Of a stretch of DNA of 64,000 nt, positions 8,355-16,273 are shown one piece after another (the first letter of the stretch is position 1; every line of letters starts with the position of its first letter). The notes below the pieces were generated by a model that saw nothing but the letters and a program-made list of their open reading frames with translations, searched no databases and was not told where the DNA came from. Position numbers and translations under genes: made by a program. The DNA comes from Pseudomonas frederiksbergensis (GTDB lineage Bacteria > Pseudomonadota > Gammaproteobacteria > Pseudomonadales > Pseudomonadaceae). Location of the stretch: positions 62,001 through 126,000 of the forward strand of contig NZ_MOBR01000020.1 of assembly GCF_003732705.1 (NCBI RefSeq), given 5' to 3'.

Positions 8355-10013
8355 TCAGACCGCCGTCAACGATTGCTTCTGCGCGACGACCCGCCCGCCC
8401 TCCATCCGCACCAGTTGATCGGCGACATCGAAGTAACGGTCGTCGTGGGAGATGACGATGATGGTCTTGCCCAGGTATTTGAGTTCCGGCAACAGCTCGG
8501 TGTAGAAAATCCGCCGGAAGGCCGGGTCCTGGTCCGCTGCCCATTCGTCGAACACCAGCACCGGGCGTTCTTCCAGCCAGGCGTTCAACAGGGCCAGGCG
8601 TTTGCGCTGGCCGGTGGACAGGTCGGTGGTGCTGAAGGCGCCATCGCGGATGCTCACCTTGTGCGAGATTTCCAGGCGTTCCAGGTAACGGTTGGCGTCT
8701 TCGGGAACGTTCTGCTCGCCCTGCACCAGTTCATCGAACAGGAAGTAGTCGGCGAAAATCGTGGTGAACAACTGACGATAGTCGTCGCGGTTATGCGCCA
8801 ACACCGGTTTGCCGTTGAGGATGATTTCACCCCCCTGCGGCGCGTAGAGCCCCAGCAGCAGCTTGATCAGCGTGGTCTTGCCGCCGCCGTTCTCGCCGAC
8901 GATAAACACGATCTCGCCTTGGGCAATAGAGAGGTTGACCGGCCCGAGGGCGAAGGGTTTGCTGCCGTCCACGGCCGGGAAGGCGAAGTGCACGTCGCGC
9001 AATTCCAGGTGTTCGACCACCGGTTTCGGCGCATCTTTGTCGCTGAGCAGCAGGTGTGGTTCCGGTGAGGAAAATTGCTCCGCCAGGTCGGCGATGCGCT
9101 TGAATGCAATGTTGGCGCGGCTGACCACCGGCAGGGTGGTGATCAGGTATTCCATCGGGCCTTTCATGTACAGCAGCACCAGCACGAACCCGCTGAGCAC
9201 CGCTTTATCGTTGCCCAGCCACAGCGATTGCAGGACCAGCGCCAGGCCGATTACCACGAAAAACAGCATCGAGCCCAGGGTCTTGGCCACCACGAACGTG
9301 TTGACCGCGCGGATGTGCGTGTTGCAGATGAAGTCGGCGGTGCCTTCGATGCGTTGGCTGAACATGCGTTGGCGGCGCGGACGATGGATGCGCAGTTCCT
9401 TGGCGCCGGCGGCAATCGCGCTGTAATGCTTTTGCAGTTCGTCCTCGGCTTCGCGCGCGGCCAGGAAACCCTTGATGCCCTTGGACCGGGCCACGTATTG
9501 CAGCGCGGTGCCAATCACCAGGGCCACCATCAACACGGCAAACATCGGCAGCGACAGGTAGGCCAGGTAGCTCAGGCAGCCCAGGGTGACGGTGAAGGCA
9601 ATGGCCAGCGGCGCGAAGGAAAACGCGAAATCGCTGACGGTGTCGACGTCATGGGTCAGCACCGGAATCAGTCGATAACTGCGAAAGCGCTCGATCTGTT
9701 CAATCGGTGCCAGCAGGACTTTTTCCCCCAGGGATTTACGCAGCCCGGCAATGATGTGTTGCCCGACATGGTTGGTGCCGATGTCCGACAGGATCGACGT
9801 CAGCAACGCCACCGCGCACAGGCCGATAAACGTGGCCACCACATGGGGTGACGGGGTGCTGGCGGCGTTCAACGCGTCATTGATGGTCGCCAGTAACGCG
9901 GTGATGCTGAGTCCACCGAGCATGCCGAGCATGATCGACACCGCAACGATGACCCGGAAAGGCCTGAGCAGGCCCAGGACTTCACTGAAGGCTCCGCGGG
10001 ATTTTGAGGTCAT
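8355..10013 (-). CDS. pvdE: Pyoverdine precursor ABC exporter PvdE
   Basis: Inner-membrane ABC transporter, fused permease plus ATPase in one chain of 552 residues, that moves acylated ferribactin from cytoplasm to periplasm for maturation. The N-terminal half has six hydrophobic spans; the C-terminal half has Walker A GENGGGKTT, signature STGQRKRLAL and the cyclic-peptide-exporter style Walker B LVFDEWAADQDP. ATG at 10013 (MTSKSRGAF) is preferred over the upstream frame start at 10046. A TAAAT-N16-CGT promoter lies at 10074-10097, overlapping the terminator of pvdO. The NRPS gene follows. Confidence 0.94.
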   Translation of the reverse strand: MTSKSRGAFSEVLGLLRPFRVIVAVSIMLGMLGGLSITALLATINDALNAASTPSPHVVATFIGLCAVALLTSILSDIGTNHVGQHIIAGLRKSLGEKVLLAPIEQIERFRSYRLIPVLTHDVDTVSDFAFSFAPLAIAFTVTLGCLSYLAYLSLPMFAVLMVALVIGTALQYVARSKGIKGFLAAREAEDELQKHYSAIAAGAKELRIHRPRRQRMFSQRIEGTADFICNTHIRAVNTFVVAKTLGSMLFFVVIGLALVLQSLWLGNDKAVLSGFVLVLLYMKGPMEYLITTLPVVSRANIAFKRIADLAEQFSSPEPHLLLSDKDAPKPVVEHLELRDVHFAFPAVDGSKPFALGPVNLSIAQGEIVFIVGENGGGKTTLIKLLLGLYAPQGGEIILNGKPVLAHNRDDYRQLFTTIFADYFLFDELVQGEQNVPEDANRYLERLEISHKVSIRDGAFSTTDLSTGQRKRLALLNAWLEERPVLVFDEWAADQDPAFRRIFYTELLPELKYLGKTIIVISHDDRYFDVADQLVRMEGGRVVAQKQSLTAV

Positions 10014-10073
10014 GGAAGTTTCCGTTTCAAGTGCCGCTAAGGGCAAAGGTTCAAGAGTTTGGCTGCTTAAAAG

Positions 10074-10097
10074 ACGAAACCCGTGAGCGACGATTTA
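10074..10097 (-). promoter_or_regulatory. Iron-starvation (PvdS) box of pvdE
   Basis: On the minus strand TAAAT (10093-10097), 16 bases, then CGT (10074-10076), the exact pattern recognised by PvdS-type sigma factors, ending about 60 bases before the pvdE start. The TAAAT element sits in the loop of the pvdO terminator hairpin. Confidence 0.8.
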
Positions 10098-10112
10098 GCC
10101 GCTCACGGGTTT
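10077..10112 (-). terminator. Rho-independent terminator of pvdMNO
   Basis: Perfect 13-bp stem, AAACCCGTGAGCG (10077-10089) with CGCTCACGGGTTT (10100-10112), 10-base loop, followed on the minus strand by TTTCGTCTTTT. It lies 31 bases after the pvdO stop and overlaps the pvdE promoter. Confidence 0.8.
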
Positions 10113-10143
10113 GTTGCAGGTCATGCGACCGGAGGTGGGAGCC

Positions 10144-11034
10144 TCACAGATCCCGGGCGACGCGAAAGCCCAGCCAGTCGCCACGGGTATCGGAGTAGGT
10201 GGCGTTGCGGTTGCCTGAACGGGAGAACACCGGCGCTTCGCCCCAGTCGTTGCCACGGATGCGCTTGACCTTGCAGTCGCCGCTCAGCCAGGCACTGCCG
10301 TCGCTTGGCGCGCCGACGTAGTTTTCGTTGTAGCAATCGGCGGTCCACTCGTAGACGTTGCCGTGCATGTCGTACACGCCAAAGGCGTTGGCCGGGAAAC
10401 TGCCCGCCGGCGCGGTGAAGTTGTAGCCATCGGCCGCGCCGTAGGTGTTGGCGTGCTTGGCGATGCTGTATTCCTTGCCTTCATCGAACGGGAAGGGGAA
10501 CGGCCCGGTGCTGCCGGCGCGGGAGGCGTACTCGCGCAGGGATTCGCTGACCAGTCGATAGGCCTTGCCGGATTTTTTCGACAGCCACGCGACGTAGGCG
10601 TTGGCCTCGTTGAAGTCCATGCACACCGCCGGATGCTTGGCCGTGCGCTCGTAGCGCGGCACGCCGGCCTTGCACTCGCGGCCCGGACGGGTATCGCCGT
10701 CGGGCATCACGTAACCGGTGTCGTGCAGGTAGGCGTCCCATTCGCCGGCCAGGACCTGGAAGCGACTGATGGCCAGGGGTTTGGCGAACGTCACCGGGTG
10801 CATTGGGCCTTCATCCGGCTCGCGACCGACTTCATCCTCCGGGGTGCCCATGGTGAACGTGCCGGTGGGCAGCACGACCATTTCCGGGCAATCCTTGCAG
10901 TCCTTGAACACCTTGCCCGGTGGGGTGGGCGCGGCGGCCTGGGCGAGGCCTGGCAGCAGGCCAGCGACCACGGCGGCGAAAGCCAGAGCGGGGAGCGTCT
11001 TCATGGAAAAACTACGCGGCTCACTGTTCATCAT
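10144..11034 (-). CDS. pvdO: Pyoverdine maturation protein PvdO (formylglycine-generating enzyme fold)
   Basis: Periplasmic protein of 296 residues needed late in pyoverdine chromophore formation (oxidation of dihydropyoverdine in the described system). It has the sulfatase-modifying-factor/FGE fold: CPEMVVLPTGTFTMGTPEDE near the N-terminus, then DMHGNVYEWTADCYNENY and the C-terminal RIRGNDWGE ... GFRVARDL, characteristic of this family. A signal peptide is visible (MKTLPALAFAAVVAGLLPGL, cleavage after AQA). Starts at 11034, 11031 (both next to GAGAGAG) or 11004 (directly at the signal peptide) are possible. Last gene of pvdM-pvdN-pvdO; a REPIN fills the gap to pvdN. Confidence 0.9.
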   Translation of the reverse strand: MMNSEPRSFSMKTLPALAFAAVVAGLLPGLAQAAAPTPPGKVFKDCKDCPEMVVLPTGTFTMGTPEDEVGREPDEGPMHPVTFAKPLAISRFQVLAGEWDAYLHDTGYVMPDGDTRPGRECKAGVPRYERTAKHPAVCMDFNEANAYVAWLSKKSGKAYRLVSESLREYASRAGSTGPFPFPFDEGKEYSIAKHANTYGAADGYNFTAPAGSFPANAFGVYDMHGNVYEWTADCYNENYVGAPSDGSAWLSGDCKVKRIRGNDWGEAPVFSRSGNRNATYSDTRGDWLGFRVARDL

Positions 11035-11099
11035 CTCTCTCGATACAAAGGTAAAAGGAGTCGGGTGGGGCTGGCACCAGCCACTGCAAAGGGGGCCCT

Positions 11100-11189
11100 T
11101 GTGGGAGCGAGCCTGCTCGCGAAGGCGGTTTAACAGGCAACATTGATGTTGAATCTAATGGCCTCTTCGCGAGCAGGCTCGCTCCCACA
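11100..11189. repeat. REPIN inside the pvdN-pvdO gap
   Basis: Inverted pair of GTGGGAGCGAGCCTGCTCGC REPs separated by about 40 bases, in the 174-base gap between pvdN and pvdO. No iron-starvation box was found in the gap, so pvdO should depend on read-through past this hairpin. Confidence 0.88.
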
Positions 11190-11208
11190 GGGGATTGCGT
11201 TCGCATGC

Positions 11209-12492
11209 TTAGCCGAGCTGTGTGCTGAGCAACGCCATGAAACGGTCGATTTCGGCTTCGGTGTTGAGCAGCCCCGGTGCGGTGCGGACCACCGGGCCGA
11301 CGTCTCGCTCCACCGCATCGGCGACCACTTTGTTTTGCATCAGGTAGGCGGCGATCTTGTCGCTGTCCTTGCCCTTGACCCGGAAGAAGCTGAAGCCCGA
11401 TGACAGCTCGGGGCTCAGGGGTGTGACGAGTTCGATTTGCGGGTGTGCTTGCAGGCGTTTTTTGAGGTAGCTGTTGAGGGCGTGGATGCGCGCCTGGACG
11501 TCGGCCTTGCCCAGTTGCAAATGTAATTTGAAGGCTTCGTTCAGGGCCCAGCGGTGTTCGAACGCGTGGTAACCACCGGGGGTCATGGTCGTAGAAAAAG
11601 CCGTGGCTTCGGAGAAGGTCGGAATGATCGGCGTGACGTATTTGACCTCTTGGCTGCGGCTGCACACGATGCCGGTGCCACGCGGGCCGAACATCCATTT
11701 GTGGGTGCCGGCGATAAAGAAGTCGCAATTCATGGCTGGGAAACTCAGGTCCTCGACGCCAAAACCGTGCACGCCGTCGACCAGGTAAATGACCCGGTCC
11801 TGGTCGGCGCGGTCGCGGTTGTGTTTGTCCACCAGGGCGCCGATTTCCGCGATCGGGGTTTTCACACCGCTGCCGGACTGCACCCAGGTCATGCCCAGGA
11901 CGCGGGTTTCGGGTTTGATCGCTTGGTCGATGGCGGTCAGGATTTCTGCTTGAGTGACTGTCTGCGGATCCTTGAACAACCTGATCTTGCGCACCTTGGT
12001 GCCGTCGCGCTGGGTGCGCAGGTCGAGAATGGTGTGGGTGGCGTAGTGTTCGTGGACGGTGGTGAGGATTTCCTGGTCCGGGCGTACGTGCACGCCACCG
12101 TAGATCATCGCCAGACCTTCGGTGGTGCTGCCGGTGAGGGCAATCTGCTTGGCATTGGCTTGCAGGTAGCGACCGGCCCACACGCGGACGTCTTCTTCGC
12201 GCTGTTCGATCACGCCCAGGTCCCAATCCATCGCCAGACCGGGATTCTTATCGAGGGCGGCACGGTGCATCTCGATGGCATCGCGCACGGGTTTGGGGTG
12301 CGAGGTGATCAGGAAATTGGAGAAATGCAGATAGGCCGGATCCTGGTCGAACAGTTGACGCAGTTGCGCCCATTTGTCCCCGGACGCGGGCACTTTTGCT
12401 GTGGCACTGGCGGTGGAGGGCAGGCCGGCGGTCAGCGGCAGGCCAGCGGCGAGGATGCCGGCCTGTTTCAAAAAGGTTCGACGATCACTCAT
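11209..12492 (-). CDS. pvdN: Periplasmic PLP-dependent PvdN
   Basis: PLP enzyme of the class V aminotransferase fold, 427 residues, which in the described pyoverdine pathway modifies the glutamate side chain next to the chromophore (to succinamide in P. fluorescens). The N-terminus DRRTFLKQAG followed by a hydrophobic stretch ending in ASA is a twin-arginine signal, consistent with periplasmic action. The PLP pocket is visible as VDGVHGFG (Asp239) and the Schiff-base lysine Lys265 in AGTHKWMFG. Its start overlaps the pvdM stop by four bases, so translation is probably coupled. Confidence 0.93.
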   Translation of the reverse strand: MSDRRTFLKQAGILAAGLPLTAGLPSTASATAKVPASGDKWAQLRQLFDQDPAYLHFSNFLITSHPKPVRDAIEMHRAALDKNPGLAMDWDLGVIEQREEDVRVWAGRYLQANAKQIALTGSTTEGLAMIYGGVHVRPDQEILTTVHEHYATHTILDLRTQRDGTKVRKIRLFKDPQTVTQAEILTAIDQAIKPETRVLGMTWVQSGSGVKTPIAEIGALVDKHNRDRADQDRVIYLVDGVHGFGVEDLSFPAMNCDFFIAGTHKWMFGPRGTGIVCSRSQEVKYVTPIIPTFSEATAFSTTMTPGGYHAFEHRWALNEAFKLHLQLGKADVQARIHALNSYLKKRLQAHPQIELVTPLSPELSSGFSFFRVKGKDSDKIAAYLMQNKVVADAVERDVGPVVRTAPGLLNTEAEIDRFMALLSTQLG

Positions 12493-13865
12493 GGTTTGCT
12501 TGTGTCCTGCTGCGAAATCAACGCGGGTTTGGCGGCTTTCTGCACTTGATCCCAGACCCGCAGGAAGTTGCCACCCCAGAGCTTGGTGATGTCCGCTTCG
12601 GAGTAGCCGCGCGACAGCAGTTCGGCGGTCACGTTGCGGATTTCACTGACGTTCTCCCAGCCTTTGACGCCGCCGCCTTCATTGAAGTCAGAGCTGATGC
12701 CGACGTGATCGATACCGATTTTGCGCACCGTGTATTCGATGGCATCCCCCAGGTCCTTGAGGCTGGCCTTGGGCTCTTCTTCGAGGATCGCGTAGAGGCC
12801 GCTGGCGTACTGGCCGAACTTCTGCTCGGACCAGGCGGAGATGATCGGGTCACCCGGCATCAGCGCCATCGCGAGGTTCGGCAGGGGTGGCAGGTCGAAG
12901 CGCTGGCGCAGTGCGTTGAGCTTGTCTTGGGTCGGCTGGGATAGCGGTTTGAGGTACTGCGAGAAGCCGACGATCTGCACCACGCCGCCGCTGTTTTTGA
13001 TCAGTTGCAGTTCTTTGTCCGTGAGGTTACGCGGGATATCCACCATGGCCCGTGGTGCAGAGTGCGACGCCACCAGCGGTGTACGGCTCAGTTGCGCGAC
13101 TTGCTCCAGGGCCTTGGTCGACATCTGCGACACATCGATGATCACCCCCAGGTCATTCAAGCGATGCACCGCTTGCTTGCCCAGGTCCGAGAGGCCGTCG
13201 AGGGCGTCTGGCGAGTCGTTGAAAAATGGCAGCGGGCGCGAGGAGTCGGCCCAGTCGTTGTTGCCGATGTAGCTGAACGCGAACATGCGCATGCCGCGCG
13301 CCGTCCACAGGTCCAGCAGGCTCAGGTCATGGCCCAGCGGGTAGGCGTTGAGCATGCTGATGAAAATGGCGAACTTGCCTTCACCGTGCAGGCGACGGAA
13401 GTCGTCGGGGGTGTAGGCGATGGCGACTTGATTGGGGAAGTCGCGGACCATGCCGGTGATGATTTTGTAGCGGATCTCTTGCTGGTTGCGCGCTTCTTCG
13501 ACGAACCCGGCGGTGGGCTTGTGCGGCGCGTTGGCGCCGTTCCAGATTTCCGGCCAGCCGAAAATCGTCAGGGCCGCGCCGGAGAGGTGGCCGCGATTGG
13601 CCTTGACCAGGTCGAACTGGCCTTTGCCATCCTTGTCGGCTTCGTTGCCCTGGGTGCCGAAGTTCTGCATCAGGCTGACGTGGCTATCAAAAGACAGCAT
13701 GCGTTCGTGCAGCTCCTCGGCCTGTTTCATCACCTTGACCGGGTAGCCGGGGTTGTCCTTGAACCAGTAATCCCAAGCGGCAAAGCCTGCACCGGCGCTG
13801 ATCGCCAGGGCCAGCGGCAGGCCGATGTAAAGAGCCTTTTTCGAACGTGGTTTTGTCATTGCCAT
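12489..13865 (-). CDS. pvdM: Pyoverdine maturation dipeptidase-like protein PvdM
   Basis: Membrane-dipeptidase (renal dipeptidase) family protein of 458 residues required in the periplasm for ferribactin maturation. An N-terminal hydrophobic anchor or signal (residues 11-30) follows KPRSKKAL. Family segments include LSFDSHVSLMQN, ISMLNAYPLG, GVIIDVSQMS, LVASHSAPRAM and HVGISSDFNEGG. The start at 13865 follows CTGACTGAG; ATG 13859 is equally possible. First gene of pvdMNO, behind an iron-starvation box at 13922-13945. Homologues in the pathway are thought not to cut a normal dipeptide; the exact reaction is uncertain. Confidence 0.92.
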   Translation of the reverse strand: MAMTKPRSKKALYIGLPLALAISAGAGFAAWDYWFKDNPGYPVKVMKQAEELHERMLSFDSHVSLMQNFGTQGNEADKDGKGQFDLVKANRGHLSGAALTIFGWPEIWNGANAPHKPTAGFVEEARNQQEIRYKIITGMVRDFPNQVAIAYTPDDFRRLHGEGKFAIFISMLNAYPLGHDLSLLDLWTARGMRMFAFSYIGNNDWADSSRPLPFFNDSPDALDGLSDLGKQAVHRLNDLGVIIDVSQMSTKALEQVAQLSRTPLVASHSAPRAMVDIPRNLTDKELQLIKNSGGVVQIVGFSQYLKPLSQPTQDKLNALRQRFDLPPLPNLAMALMPGDPIISAWSEQKFGQYASGLYAILEEEPKASLKDLGDAIEYTVRKIGIDHVGISSDFNEGGGVKGWENVSEIRNVTAELLSRGYSEADITKLWGGNFLRVWDQVQKAAKPALISQQDTSKP

Positions 13866-13921
13866 CTCAGTCAGGTTCGCCGTCGAAGTGCAGGCGCAGG
13901 GGCCTTTGCTATCTGGGAAGA

Positions 13922-13945
13922 ACGAGTGGCTGGCGGGGAAATTTA
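13922..13945 (-). promoter_or_regulatory. Iron-starvation (PvdS) box of pvdMNO
   Basis: On the minus strand TAAAT (13941-13945), 16 bases, CGT (13922-13924), ending about 55 bases upstream of the pvdM start. Confidence 0.8.
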
Positions 13946-13960
13946 GGTGGATGTTCGGGC

Positions 13961-14030
13961 CTCTTCGCGGGCAAGCCTCGCTCCTACAGGATTGATGTGA
14001 TTTCTGTAGGAGCGAGGCTTGCCCGCGAAG
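13961..14030. repeat. REP pair between two divergent pvd promoters
   Basis: Two REPs of the TAGGAGCGAGGCTTGCCCGC subtype in inverted orientation, with only 19 bases between their inner ends, placed between the divergent iron-starvation boxes of pvdM and pvdP. Confidence 0.88.
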
Positions 14031-14034
14031 CTCT

Positions 14035-14058
14035 TAAATTTGTCTGGTGGATGAACGT
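14035..14058 (+). promoter_or_regulatory. Iron-starvation (PvdS) box of pvdP
   Basis: TAAAT (14035-14039), 16 bases, CGT (14056-14058), ending 45 bases before the ATG at 14104. Confidence 0.8.
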
Positions 14059-14103
14059 TCTAGCTTGGATAAAGCCTGCTTCATGGCTGACACAGGTAGG
14101 GCA

Positions 14104-15732
14104 ATGACGATTTCTCGACGATGGTTCATGGCGGGCCTGGCGCTGACCGGCGCCGCCGTGCCTGCGGCTTTTTATGGGCATCGCGAATGGACGAAACCGG
14201 ATCCGACCATCACTCCGGGTGAGGCGACGGTCGACCTGGCGGATACCACGGGTCAGCATCTGGCGAACTCGTTGCGGGGTGTCTGGGATATTCGCTTTGA
14301 GGGCGCGCAGGCAGGCCTCGACGGTTTGCCGCTGCAAGGTTTGGAGCTGTTGCTCGACGTCGCCCAGCGCGGGCGCGGTTTGCGCGGCTATCTGGACACC
14401 GCGCAGCAGTTGCGTGGCGAAGATGAACCGCGTTATCGGGTTATGGGTGATCTGGTGTCACCCAAGCCTGGTGAGATGTACTGGCGCCTGGTGGATACGC
14501 AATCGCCCAATGGCGCGCCGGCCTATGAATTGTCGGTCGTTCTCGATGAGGTCTGGGCTGATTTCGGCAATGCCGGCAGTGGCACGCTCAGTGGGCGGAT
14601 CCTGCGGCTGGACCGTCCCCTCGGTTTGCCGGCGCTGGACAATCGCTTTGTCGCGCACAAACGCCTGTTTCCTGAAGCACGGGAGCGTACCGGTTTGAAC
14701 CCGACGCTGCTGGCGTGGCTGATTTCTCCGGAGCATCGCTTGTTCCATCAGCTCTGGCATGCCTCGCGGGACAAATGGCACACGCTCTCCGAAGACAAGC
14801 GCGGGGCGTTGCGCGGTATTGGCTGGCAACCTGGTCCGCGGGACAAGGAGCGCGATGCCCGGGGGCCGAAGAAGGATCGCAATGGTTCGGGCGTCGACTT
14901 TTTCTTTATGCACCGGCACATGCTGGCCACGGCGCGTTCGATGCAGGACCTGCCGTCCTGGCCGAGCTTCCCGATGCCGCAACCTGAGCTTGAGCGTGAT
15001 CGCCAGGGGTTTGCCCGCTACTTCGACAACCACGACGGGGCTTCTCTGCCGCCGACCTGGCTGGCCGGCGAGGATCCCGAATACACCCAGTGGGTCAGCG
15101 ACATCAAGACCGCCGAGACGTATCACAGTAATTTCCAGGTATGGGAATCGCAGTACCGCGACCCGCGTTATCTGTCGAAGTTGACCCTGGGGCAGTTCGG
15201 TTCGGAAGTCGAACTGGGCTTGCATGACTGGCTGCACATGCGCTGGGCGTCGGTGCCACGGGATCCGTCCAATGGTCAGCCGGTGCCGTTCGCCAGGGAT
15301 CCCTTAGACTTTTCCGCGCGTTGGTTCGGGCCGGAAAATGACTTCTTGGGCGACCCGTTTTCATCCCACGTGAGTCCGGTGTTCTGGCATTTCCACGGCT
15401 GGATCGATGATCGCCTGGAAGACTGGTTCCGCGCCCACGAGCGCTTTCATCCGGGAGAAGTCACGCGGCTGGAGGTCAATGGTGTGCCGTGGTTCGCCCC
15501 GGGCCGCTTCGTCGAAGTGGACGACCCCTGGCTCGGCCCGAGCACCCACGGTTGCAGCACCACGCCGGGATTGAAGGCAGGCAAGTCGGTGGAAATGGAC
15601 CCCGAAACCATGAAGCTGGCCCTGCGCATCACCTTCGGCACCGACGAAAAGAAACTCGCCGACCTGTTCCGCCGCGTGCCGCAACGGCCGTGGTATGCAA
15701 GGCATTTGAAGATCAAGCAGCGGCAGGCCTGA
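14104..15732 (+). CDS. pvdP: Tyrosinase PvdP, pyoverdine chromophore formation
   Basis: Copper tyrosinase of 542 residues that oxidises and cyclises the D-Tyr/Dab part of ferribactin into the dihydroxyquinoline chromophore in the periplasm. The start MTISRRWFMAG with a following hydrophobic run is a twin-arginine signal. Copper-site histidines are visible in FFFMHRHML, HDWLHMRW and FWHFHGWIDD, the layout of type-3 copper enzymes; a beta-rich N-terminal domain precedes them. ATG 14104 is used because it starts the Tat signal; the frame is open back to 14047, which would overlap the promoter. Single gene, divergent from pvdMNO. Confidence 0.93.
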   Translation: MTISRRWFMAGLALTGAAVPAAFYGHREWTKPDPTITPGEATVDLADTTGQHLANSLRGVWDIRFEGAQAGLDGLPLQGLELLLDVAQRGRGLRGYLDTAQQLRGEDEPRYRVMGDLVSPKPGEMYWRLVDTQSPNGAPAYELSVVLDEVWADFGNAGSGTLSGRILRLDRPLGLPALDNRFVAHKRLFPEARERTGLNPTLLAWLISPEHRLFHQLWHASRDKWHTLSEDKRGALRGIGWQPGPRDKERDARGPKKDRNGSGVDFFFMHRHMLATARSMQDLPSWPSFPMPQPELERDRQGFARYFDNHDGASLPPTWLAGEDPEYTQWVSDIKTAETYHSNFQVWESQYRDPRYLSKLTLGQFGSEVELGLHDWLHMRWASVPRDPSNGQPVPFARDPLDFSARWFGPENDFLGDPFSSHVSPVFWHFHGWIDDRLEDWFRAHERFHPGEVTRLEVNGVPWFAPGRFVEVDDPWLGPSTHGCSTTPGLKAGKSVEMDPETMKLALRITFGTDEKKLADLFRRVPQRPWYARHLKIKQRQA

Positions 15733-15750
15733 CGACGGCTTTATCGTTCA

Positions 15751-16252
15751 TTCGCGAGCAGGCTCGCTCCCACAATAGATCTCGGGTGTTCAAAAATGCT
15801 GTGTTCACCCTGAACCCCCTGTGGGAGCGGGCTTGCTCGCGAAAGCGTCGGCACATCCAACAATAATTTCGCCTGACACTCCGCCTTCGCGAGCAAGCCC
15901 GCTCCCACAATTGATCTTCAGTGAGCGCAGCATTTGCGAGCGCCCTAGTTCCCCTGTGGGAGCGAGCTTGCTCGCGATGGCGGTCTGTCAGTCGACGAAA
16001 AAGGGTAGGTCTGATGGCCTCATCGCGAGCAAGCTCGCTCCCACAATTGATCTTCAGTGAGCGCAGCATTTGCGAGCGCCCTAGTTCCCCTGTGGGAGCG
16101 AGCTTGCTCGCGATGGCGGTCTGTCAGTCGACGAAAAAGGGTAGGTCTGATGGCCTCATCGCGAGCAAGCTCGCTCCCACATTTTTATCTTCAGTGAGCG
16201 CGGTATCTGCGTACACCAAAGATCAATTGTGGGAGCGAGCTTGCTCGCGATG
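15751..16252. repeat. REPIN cluster with a 136-bp tandem duplication
   Basis: Starts with a lone inverted REP (about 15751-15775), a REPIN at 15820-15910, then two near-identical 136-base units starting at TGTGGG 15955 and 16091 (REP, GTCAGTCGACGAAAAAGGG spacer, inverted REP, ATCTTCAGTGAGCGCAGC linker), and a last REP at 16228-16252. No gene is supported in 15733-16273. Confidence 0.9.
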
Positions 16253-16273
16253 GCGGTCCCACATCCACCACCC

